DNA of 20,588 bases from CADDZP01 sp035948135 (GTDB lineage Bacteria > Actinomycetota > Acidimicrobiia > Acidimicrobiales > AC-14), in assembly GCA_035948135.1 (NCBI GenBank), contig DASZJL010000002.1, forward strand, positions 1-20,588, given 5' to 3'. The notes beneath the pieces were generated by a model. It was not told the origin of the DNA. It did not search any database and saw only the letters and a program-made list of their open reading frames with translations. The stretch's first letter is position 1. Every line of letters begins with the position of its first letter. This document shows positions 15,501 through 20,588 of this stretch, piece by piece. The translations under genes were made by a program, and so were the position numbers.

Positions 15501-16232
15501 GACGTGTCCGTCCACGTCGACCACGGCGAGATCGTCGGTGTGATCGGGCCCAACGGCGCCGGCAAGTCGACGCTGTTCGACCTCATCAGCGGCTACCTGC
15601 CGCCATCCGCCGGCCGCGTTGTCCTGAACGGCGTCGACGTCACCGGCGTCCCCACGGCCAGGCGAGCGCGCGCTGGTCTGGGCCGCACGTTCCAGGACGC
15701 CCACCTCTTTCCGGCCCTCACCGTTACCGAGACCATCGCCGTCGCCCAGGAGCGCTGGGTGTCGGTGCGTGACCCAATGCGTGCCGCGCTGCGCCTTCCC
15801 TCGGCGTTCGACGCCGAGGAGGCGGTGCACAGGCGCGTCGACGAGCTCGTTGGCCTGCTGAACCTCGGTCCCTATCGCGACCGGCTCATCAGTGAACTGT
15901 CGACGGGCACGAAACGCATCGTCGAGATCGCCTGCGCCCTCGCCCAGCGACCTTCGGTGCTGCTCCTCGACGAGCCGTCGACCGGGCTTGCCCAACGGGA
16001 GGCCGAAGCGCTGCAGCCGCTGTTGGCCGTCGTGCAGGAGCACCTCGGAGCCGCCATCTTCATCATCGAGCACGACACCGCGCTGCTGGCCGCCGTCGCC
16101 GACCGCATCGTGGCCATGGATCTGGGGCGAGTGATCGCGGACGGGCCGCCCGCGAGCGTTTTGCACGACCCAACCGTCCTGTCGTCCTACCTCGGCCCTA
16201 CCCCGGAGCTCGCCCATGGCGTTCACCCCTGA
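12573..16232 (+). CDS. Four-part Liv-type ABC importer: LivH-LivM-LivF-LivG in one polypeptide
   Basis: A 1,219-residue protein that joins all membrane and ATPase parts of a branched-chain amino acid-type (HAAT) importer. A LivH-like permease (about 1-306) has LIYQSNRIVNFAQADLGL. A LivM-like permease (about 346-655) has GWAGQVSLGQMSFAAVGA. A LivF-like ATPase (about 693-935) has Walker A GTNGAGKST (727-735), LSGGQQQ (830-836) and Asp854-Glu855; a Gln replaces the switch His in VIVEQSL, as is usual in LivF. A LivG-like ATPase (about 959-1215) has GPNGAGKST (992-1000), LSTGTKR (1109-1115), Asp1133-Glu1134 and switch His1167. I chose ATG 12573 for its GGAAGGGG upstream; TTG 12510, GTG 12531 and ATG 12537 are in frame but poorly served. 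The usual system has four separate subunits. The substrate is unknown. Confidence 0.92.
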   Translation: MAGDQLRRLLSRFWPALAVVAAALVLEPMPAGIALQGLIVGLVGALVAVGMALIYQSNRIVNFAQADLGLAPAVLAVSLAVYGGVSWFVAVPAGLIVAVLLGCVVELVVIRRFKNASRLILMVATIGLAQLLAAASLFIPSWWHKTPATLQLHVPIDLHFTLRPLVFSGDHVVAALVAPAMLVALAAVLRFTDIGVAIRASADRADRARLLGIGVDRLQTIVWTTAAVLSFTGIILRTGILGLGVGPALSLSALLAALTALVLGGLTDLGAITASAVTLGLLEAGVVWNHPRSPGLVAPVYALVVVACLLVRHAGSARRVTERMSTWRLADEVRALPVSIAALPKVRAARWVLAGAAAALVIVLPHLLGPGSREKAAAVVAFSIVTMSLVVLTGWAGQVSLGQMSFAAVGAVAGAHATQVWHADMVVALAFAGAVGLGVAVLVGLPALRLRGLFLAVTTLAFALTTSYFLVDNRISWVPTGRIARPTLLGGDVLRSQVGYYYLCLAVAGLAALALAGIRRSQSGRVLRAVREDSRVVQAYGVSVARAKLTAFAISGLLAAIAGCLLVHLLQSFAPATYAPEQSFVVFTAAVVGGLGSMLGGVLGAVFLKGGEWLLPSAQWQALTTAVGVLVVLWIVPGGLASLIYRVRDAWVRALGRASTDEDTPRTVIDLRDDAAGISVSASLPTNGDGVRPLLSCRDVHVSYGPTKVLRGVDFDVGEGEIVALVGTNGAGKSTLVKAICGLAPISDGEVRLNDRALHTMAAHEVARLGVALLPGGDGVFPSLTVAENLRVAGAFDRRNSRAGKAAHAAQVLRWFPVLEQRLDDHAGDLSGGQQQMLALGMAFLGAPRLLVLDELDLGLAPSVVAQLIPIIRGLRDRGTTVVIVEQSLSVAVQLAETAYFMEKGRMLFSGPTAGLLDRPDLLRAVFLADSDRALAGAGITSANNGHGAADGEGEGQPALGVTGLTVRFGGIRAVDDVSVHVDHGEIVGVIGPNGAGKSTLFDLISGYLPPSAGRVVLNGVDVTGVPTARRARAGLGRTFQDAHLFPALTVTETIAVAQERWVSVRDPMRAALRLPSAFDAEEAVHRRVDELVGLLNLGPYRDRLISELSTGTKRIVEIACALAQRPSVLLLDEPSTGLAQREAEALQPLLAVVQEHLGAAIFIIEHDTALLAAVADRIVAMDLGRVIADGPPASVLHDPTVLSSYLGPTPELAHGVHP

Positions 16233-17955
16233 CCGCTCGCGGCGCAGGTGGCTGCGCCGGTCGGGGCCGGCCGTCGTGCTCTCCGTCGCCGTGGTGGCGG
16301 CCGCCGTCATCGCCGTCGTCAACCGCGGCGGTGGGACGACGACGGCGACCATTGGTACGACCGGCTCGACCATCCCGGCCGCCGCCAGCCCCGCCGGCGC
16401 TGGCGCCGGCGCGTTGCGTCCGGCCGGCGTCCTCTCGTGGTCGCAGGCCAAGGCCGAGGGCAAGACCGCTTCCATCGACTGGGGCCCCCGGTGCGACACG
16501 ACGATCGGCAAGCTCAAGTACCCGAGCTACTTCGCGGGCGAGTGCTATGCGCCGTTCACCGGCGACAACGGGGGCTCGACCTACCAGGGCGTGACGGCCA
16601 CCAGCATCAAGGTCGTCTTCTACCTGCCGGAGGACCACGACCCGGTGTTGAGCTTCGCCTACGGCGCGATCGGCACCAGCGACACCAACGCCCAGACGGC
16701 CCAGACCATGCAGGACTTCGTCACCTTCTTCGAGACCTACTACGAGACCTACGGCCGCAAGGTCGACCTCGTGCCGTACACCGCCACCGGCACCATCCTC
16801 GACGAGGTGGCCGCCCGCGCCGATGCCGTGCAGATCGCCGAGTCGATCAAGCCCTTCGCCGTCGTCGGCGGCCCGATGCTCACCAACGCCTTCGCCGACG
16901 AGCTGGCCGCTCGCAAGATCCTGTGTCTCGACTGCACCCCAGGGCAGACCGACGCCTGGTATGCGGCGAGGGCGCCCTACGTGTGGGGCGTCACCATCGG
17001 ACCGGAGCAGGCGCAGCAGGTGCTGGCCGAGTACATCGGCAAACGTCTTGCCGGCCGGGTCGCCGACAACACCGACGACCCGAATCTGCGGAGCCGCAAG
17101 CGGTCGTTCGGGCTCGTGTATCTCACGAGCGGCCCGGAGTCCGAGCAGGTCGAGAAGGAGTTCGAAGACAACCTTGCCCGCTACAAGGTCAAACCGGCGG
17201 CCGTGTTGTCGTACAAGTCGCCGCTCGACCTGTTGAACGACGCGCCGTCGCTCATCGCCAAGCTCAAGGACTCGGGGGTCACGTCGGTGGTCTTCACCGG
17301 CGACCCGCTCGCGCCCGGCGCCTTGGCGGGCGCGGCGGCGAATCAGCAATGGTTCCCTGAGTGGGTCGTCACCGGCTCGGGCTACACGGACACCAACGTC
17401 TTCGGCCGCACCTACGACCCGCGTGAATGGCGGCACGCCTTCGGCATCTCCTTCCTGCCGGCCCGCACCGATCCGAGCGTGAGCGGCGCCAAGTTCCTCC
17501 ACCAGTGGTTCTTCGGCCGGCCCACGCCCGCGCCCACCGGGGCCCAACTCACCGTCGGCGACTTCACGCTGCTCTTCTCCGTGCTCCAGGGCATGGGCCC
17601 GACGGTCACGCCGCAGGTCTTCGGCCAGGCCCTCTTCGCGGCGCCCGCGACCGCGCGCGCCATCACCCAGCCGTCGGTCTCGTTCGGCAACAAGGGCCTG
17701 TGGCCCAACCCCGACTATCTCGGCATCGACGACGCCACCGAGGTCTGGTGGAACCCGGTGGCGACCGGCCCCGACGAGCTGCAACGACAAGGACGCGGGA
17801 TGTACGAATTCGTGGCGGGCGGCAAGCGCTACCTCCCGGGCCAGTGGCCCGCGACGGCGTCCGAGGTGTTCAACCCTGCGGGCGCCGTGAGCCTGTACAC
17901 CACGGTGCCCAAGGCCGAAGAGGTGCCCAACTACCCGTCACCCGCCGGCCATTGA
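16216..17955 (+). CDS. Membrane-anchored substrate-binding protein of the Liv-type importer
   Basis: A 579-residue extracellular solute-binding protein (LivK/periplasmic-binding type I fold), partner of the fused transporter whose 3' end it overlaps by 17 bp. The N-terminus (SRRRWLRRSG, then a hydrophobic helix about 18-36) lacks a lipobox Cys and a clear signal-peptidase site, so it is probably an uncleaved anchor; SRRRWLR also loosely resembles a twin-arginine motif. A Gly/Thr/Ala-rich linker (about 37-70) leads to the two-lobed domain: ATSIKVVFYLPEDHDP, TFFETYYETYGRKVDLVPY, IKPFAVVGGPM, RSFGLVYLTSGPE and SGVTSVVFTGDP. Cys residues in CDTT, GECY and ILCLDC may form disulfides. It is longer than typical LivK (about 370). 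The ligand is not readable from sequence. Confidence 0.85.
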   Translation: MAFTPDRSRRRWLRRSGPAVVLSVAVVAAAVIAVVNRGGGTTTATIGTTGSTIPAAASPAGAGAGALRPAGVLSWSQAKAEGKTASIDWGPRCDTTIGKLKYPSYFAGECYAPFTGDNGGSTYQGVTATSIKVVFYLPEDHDPVLSFAYGAIGTSDTNAQTAQTMQDFVTFFETYYETYGRKVDLVPYTATGTILDEVAARADAVQIAESIKPFAVVGGPMLTNAFADELAARKILCLDCTPGQTDAWYAARAPYVWGVTIGPEQAQQVLAEYIGKRLAGRVADNTDDPNLRSRKRSFGLVYLTSGPESEQVEKEFEDNLARYKVKPAAVLSYKSPLDLLNDAPSLIAKLKDSGVTSVVFTGDPLAPGALAGAAANQQWFPEWVVTGSGYTDTNVFGRTYDPREWRHAFGISFLPARTDPSVSGAKFLHQWFFGRPTPAPTGAQLTVGDFTLLFSVLQGMGPTVTPQVFGQALFAAPATARAITQPSVSFGNKGLWPNPDYLGIDDATEVWWNPVATGPDELQRQGRGMYEFVAGGKRYLPGQWPATASEVFNPAGAVSLYTTVPKAEEVPNYPSPAGH

Positions 17956-17956
17956 G

Positions 17957-18005
17957 CATTTGGCGGTCCTGGACATCGCCATACGCCGTCCACGACCGCC
18001 AAATG
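17957..18005. terminator. Bidirectional hairpin between convergent genes
   Basis: An 18-bp stem with one C-C mismatch (17957-17974 with 17988-18005) and a 13-nt loop lies just after the stop of the binding-protein gene and before the end of the convergent TetR gene. The outer arms are CATTTGGCGGTC and GACCGCCAAATG. There is no strong U-tract on either strand, so a terminator role is inferred from position and stem strength. Confidence 0.6.
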
Positions 18006-18030
18006 GTGCAGGGGAGGGGGCGGGGGCGGG

Positions 18031-18624
18031 TCAGTCTTCGGACCGGATGCCCCGGAGGCCGCCCCATGCCATGTCGGCGACGCGGCGGCTGAGGGTGTCG
18101 ACCGGCTCCTTGCGGCCGGTCAGCACCCAGTGGCGGCTGGTGGCCTCGGCCAGGCCGACGACGCCATAGGCGAGGAGGCGGCGGTGGTCGTCGCCGATGT
18201 CGGCCTCGATGAGGGCGGCGATGGCGTCGGCGATGGCGTCCTCCACCCGTCGGATGGCGTCGCCGAACTCCTGGTCCGCCTCCCGCCCGTCGCCGCCGAA
18301 CAGCAACCGGAACGCGCTCTCGTTGTCGGCCACGAACCGGAAATAGGCCGCGAAGCCCGACGCCACCTGCTGGCGGGGACCGCCGGCCGCGGCCGTCGCC
18401 TTCTGGACTTCCTCGAGCAGGCGCTGGCCCACGTCGTCGAGCAACTCGAGGTAGAGCTCCCGCTTGGAGCGGAAGTGCTGGTACAGGACGGGCTTGGTCA
18501 CCCCGGCCGCCTCAGCCACCTCAGCCATCGAGGCGGCGTGGAAGCCGCGGCTGGCGAAGACCTCGAGGGAGACGTCGAGGAGCTGGCGGCGGCGCTGGAC
18601 GGCGGGCAGGCGGGGCTGTGACAT
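18031..18624 (-). CDS. TetR/AcrR-family transcriptional regulator
   Basis: A 197-residue cytoplasmic DNA-binding protein. The N-terminal helix-turn-helix (about 12-58) has LLDVSLEVFASRGFHAASMA followed by VAEAAGVTKPVLYQHFRSKR, the standard TetR recognition pattern. The C-terminal ligand domain starts with LYLELLDDVGQRLLEEV and includes GFAAYFRFVADNESAFRLLF, a layout seen in regulators of fatty-acid or lipid genes in actinobacteria. The start is ATG 18624. A perfect palindrome 2 bp upstream suggests autoregulation. It lies downstream of the alcohol dehydrogenase in the same orientation with a 231-bp gap. The ligand and targets are unknown. Confidence 0.92.
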   Translation of the reverse strand: MSQPRLPAVQRRRQLLDVSLEVFASRGFHAASMAEVAEAAGVTKPVLYQHFRSKRELYLELLDDVGQRLLEEVQKATAAAGGPRQQVASGFAAYFRFVADNESAFRLLFGGDGREADQEFGDAIRRVEDAIADAIAALIEADIGDDHRRLLAYGVVGLAEATSRHWVLTGRKEPVDTLSRRVADMAWGGLRGIRSED

Positions 18625-18626
18625 CA

Positions 18627-18642
18627 GTTACCCGAGGGTAAC
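18627..18642. promoter_or_regulatory. Probable TetR operator palindrome
   Basis: GTTACCCGAGGGTAAC is a perfect palindrome of two 7-bp arms around a 2-bp centre, ending 2 bp before the regulator's ATG. Size and position are typical of an autoregulatory TetR site. I saw no second copy in front of the alcohol dehydrogenase or other genes in this window. Confidence 0.65.
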
Positions 18643-18825
18643 AACACCCCGGGGCAGGGATCGTTGCCCTCGACGGCGAACCAACTGGCCATGCGTCCCA
18701 GGCGTGGAACTCCAGACCCGGGTACCCGCCGCCCGGCCGAGCCCGTGCGGCCCGGTCTGTCGAGAATGCCCGTGGTCGGCTTGATGATGGTGCAGGCCCG
18801 GCGGCGCCGCGCCCGGCTGCTCCGT

Positions 18826-18854
18826 GGTCTCTAACCGCTGAGCGGTCTCTAACC
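18826..18854. repeat. 11-bp direct repeat around a palindrome after the dehydrogenase gene
   Basis: GGTCTCTAACC occurs at 18826-18836 and 18844-18854, with ACCGCTGAGCGGT (a palindrome with one central base) spanning the junction at 18834-18846. It lies directly downstream of the alcohol dehydrogenase stop codon. The remaining 180 bp up to the TetR palindrome show no gene that I can support. Confidence 0.5.
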
Positions 18855-18855
18855 C

Positions 18856-19965
18856 CTAGCTCGGGTAGACGATCACCGAGCGGGCGACCTCGCCCGTCTT
18901 CATCGCGTCGAACGCTTCGTTGACCTCGTCCAGCGAGATCTCCCGCGAGATCAACTCGTCGAGCTTGAGCTCGCCCTTCTTGTAGAGGTCGATGAGCTTG
19001 GGGACGTCCTGCTGGACGTTGGACGACCCGTACCAGCAGCCCTTGATCGTCTTCTCCTGCAGCACGAGGCCGAGGAAGGCGGGGATCGTCACCATCACGT
19101 CCATGCGGGGGACGCCGACGAGGATGGCCTGGCCGCCGCGACGGGTCATGGTGATCGTCTGGTCGATGGTGGGCCCGAGGCCGATCACCTCGAAGGCGAC
19201 GTCGGCACCGCGCTCGTCGGTCATGCTCATGACCTGAGAGACTGGGTCGCCCTGGCTGGCGTTGATCGTCGCGGTGGCGCCGAACTCCTTGGCCATCTGC
19301 AACTTCGTCTCGTTCATGTCGATGGCGATGATCTCGCCCGCGCCCGCGATGCGCGCCCCCTGGATGACGTTGAGGCCGACGCCGCCGCAGCCGACGACGG
19401 CGACGATGTCGCCCTTCTTGATGTCGGCCGTGTTCAGGGCAGCGCCGACGCCGGTGAGCACGCCGCAGCCGATGAGGGCGGCGACCTTCATGTCGACGTC
19501 GTCGGGGATCTTCACCGCGCCGCTCTCGGGGATCACCGAGACCTCGGAGAACGTGCCCGACGCCGCCATCTGGGACAGGGGCGCGCCGTTCCAGCTGAAC
19601 CGGGGCGTTCCGTCGAGCAGACCGCCGGACGCCAGCGACGCGTCGGCCGCCTTGCACAGCTCGCCCTGGCCGTGCTGGCAGAAGTAGCAGTCGCCGCACT
19701 GGGGCACCCACGAGATGACGACGTGGTCGCCGGGCTTGACGCTGGTGACGCCCTCGCCGACCTCTTCGATGACGCCCGCACCCTCGTGGCCGAGCACGAT
19801 TGGCGCCACGCCCATCAGGGTGCCGTTCTGCACCGACAGGTCGGAGTGGCAGACGCCGGAGGCGCCCATCCGTACCTTGACCTCCCCGGCGTGGGGCTTG
19901 TCGAGCTCGACCTCGTGGATCTCGAGGGGCTGCTCGAGTCCGGTGAGAATGGCGGCCTTGGGCAT
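18856..19965 (-). CDS. Zinc-dependent medium-chain alcohol dehydrogenase
   Basis: A 369-residue cytoplasmic NAD(P)-dependent dehydrogenase of the zinc MDR type, oxidising an alcohol to an aldehyde or the reverse. Catalytic zinc ligands are Cys39, His60 with Glu61 (GHEGAGVIEEVG), and Cys167. Structural zinc ligands are Cys90, Cys93, Cys96 and Cys104. The Rossmann motif is GCGGVG (192-197), and IIAIDMNETKL places an acidic residue at the end of beta-2, favouring NAD. Length and motifs are complete, so it should be active. The sequence is closest in style to actinobacterial class III-like alcohol dehydrogenases; the substrate is unknown. ATG 19965 has AGGAGG 8 nt upstream, a strong site. The downstream TetR gene may or may not regulate it. 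Confidence 0.93.
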   Translation of the reverse strand: MPKAAILTGLEQPLEIHEVELDKPHAGEVKVRMGASGVCHSDLSVQNGTLMGVAPIVLGHEGAGVIEEVGEGVTSVKPGDHVVISWVPQCGDCYFCQHGQGELCKAADASLASGGLLDGTPRFSWNGAPLSQMAASGTFSEVSVIPESGAVKIPDDVDMKVAALIGCGVLTGVGAALNTADIKKGDIVAVVGCGGVGLNVIQGARIAGAGEIIAIDMNETKLQMAKEFGATATINASQGDPVSQVMSMTDERGADVAFEVIGLGPTIDQTITMTRRGGQAILVGVPRMDVMVTIPAFLGLVLQEKTIKGCWYGSSNVQQDVPKLIDLYKKGELKLDELISREISLDEVNEAFDAMKTGEVARSVIVYPS

Positions 19966-20021
19966 GGGGGACTCCTCCTGCGGCGCTGCGTGTGCGCGCC
20001 AGTTCTAGCCCAATCGCCGCG

Positions 20022-20276
20022 CTATCTGCCCTGCTCGCGGTCCTCGCGCTCAGCCGCCTTGACGGCGTAGCCCACGATGATCGACGGCAGCAGCAGGATC
20101 GACCCCACTGCGAGCCCGCCGACGATGACCGCCACCAAGGCCGTCGAGTACGAGGTGGCGAAGCCGACGAAGAAGGCGACGACGGCCACCAGATAGCAGA
20201 CATAGCCGGCGCGCTGGCCGAGGCGACTGGCCCGGTCGTACCGCGCCCGGCGGGCGCGCACCGGGTCCTCGCTCAT
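20022..20276 (-). CDS. Small two-helix membrane protein, unknown function
   Basis: An 84-residue protein. A basic N-terminus (SEDPVRARRARYDRASRLGQ) leads to two membrane helices (about 23-40, AGYVCYLVAVVAFFVGFA; and about 45-72, TALVAVIVGGLAVGSILLLP) and a charged tail (KAAEREDREQGR). ATG 20276 overlaps the stop of the glycosyltransferase gene (ATGA), so the pair is translationally coupled. I do not recognise a named family. The coupling suggests a link to the glycosyltransferase's envelope work, but this is inference. Confidence 0.8.
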   Translation of the reverse strand: MSEDPVRARRARYDRASRLGQRAGYVCYLVAVVAFFVGFATSYSTALVAVIVGGLAVGSILLLPSIIVGYAVKAAEREDREQGR

Positions 20277-20588
20277 GGCAGCCACCCCCGCCCGTCGAGG
20301 AGGTGTCGCAGCTGGCGGCGCAGGCGGGCGATGGAGAAATGGCGGCGGGCGACGGCGTGGTTGGTGTTGAGGACGTCGACGTCGGGGTGGTCGAGCCACG
20401 CGCCCAACGGCGCCGGATCCGACGCCGGGAACCAGTCGAACCCGAACGCACGAAGCTCCGCGGCGACCGGATAGTCGCCGATGGCGAGCGGGCGACGGAA
20501 GATCGCCGACTCGATGGCCGGGTTCCCGAACCCCTCCCACGTCGAGGGCAGCACCACGGCGTCGGCTGCCGCGTAGATGTCCGCGGGG
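20273..20588 (-). CDS. Glycosyltransferase (GT-B, family 4-like), C-terminal part
   Basis: The last 104 residues of a GT-B glycosyltransferase whose start is beyond the right edge. ADIYAAADAVVLPSTWEGFG is the usual C-terminal nucleotide-sugar-binding segment, and EGFGNPAIE gives the E-x7-E pair typical of family 4 and relatives. It continues IESAIFRRPLAIGDYPVAAE and ends in a helical tail with RLRRQLRHLLDGRGW. Such enzymes transfer a sugar from a nucleotide donor to an envelope or small-molecule acceptor. Donor and acceptor cannot be told from this part. It overlaps the small membrane protein gene by 4 bp. Confidence 0.85.
   Translation of the reverse strand, partial: PADIYAAADAVVLPSTWEGFGNPAIESAIFRRPLAIGDYPVAAELRAFGFDWFPASDPAPLGAWLDHPDVDVLNTNHAVARRHFSIARLRRQLRHLLDGRGWLP

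Noticed and set aside
14547..16517. 656-residue minus-strand open frame under the transporter ATPases
   Set aside because: The opposite strand carries complete Walker and signature motifs of two ATPases; this frame shows no motif.

Overview
The window is GC-rich bacterial DNA with actinobacterial features: GTG and TTG starts, Thr-rich linkers on surface proteins, neocarzinostatin-fold domains, family III CoA-transferase and crotonase genes, and a Liv-type ABC transporter. A member of the Acidimicrobiia or a relative is my best guess. This rests on protein style only, because there is no rRNA or marker gene. I saw no tRNA, rRNA, CRISPR array, transposase or integrase.

Left end (1-3019). A partial amidohydrolase and a family III CoA-transferase lie on the minus strand with a 4-bp overlap. 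Diverging from them are a crotonase-family enoyl-CoA hydratase and a 55-residue basic protein. Both CoA enzymes appear to have their domain order rearranged, with family C-terminal-like sequence at the N-terminus.

Centre (3170-12136). Six minus-strand genes in close succession, plus one convergent plus-strand gene, encode only exported or membrane proteins. In minus-strand order they are: a neocarzinostatin-fold protein with a sorting-signal-like tail; a 625-residue secreted protein ending in a WxL-like domain; a DUF916 (WxL-interacting) membrane protein; a hybrid surface protein with one membrane helix and a 150-residue cytoplasmic tail; a protein with two near-identical neocarzinostatin-like domains and a sorting tail; and a secreted lipase with the same kind of tail. 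The convergent gene at 3170-3760 encodes a second small WxL-like protein. I read the block as an actinobacterial counterpart of the Firmicutes WxL/DUF916/LPXTG cell-surface complexes, built with neocarzinostatin-like domains and an anchored lipase. It is the best candidate for a little-described system here.

Right part (12573-17955). A single 1,219-residue polypeptide carries both permeases and both ATPases of a branched-chain amino acid (Liv) type importer, in the order LivH-LivM-LivF-LivG. Its substrate-binding protein gene overlaps its 3' end by 17 bp. A strong hairpin separates these from the convergent genes that follow.

Right end (18031-20588). A TetR-family regulator has a perfect palindrome 2 bp before its start codon. 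It is followed by a zinc-dependent alcohol dehydrogenase, a small two-helix membrane protein, and the C-terminal part of a glycosyltransferase that runs off the window.
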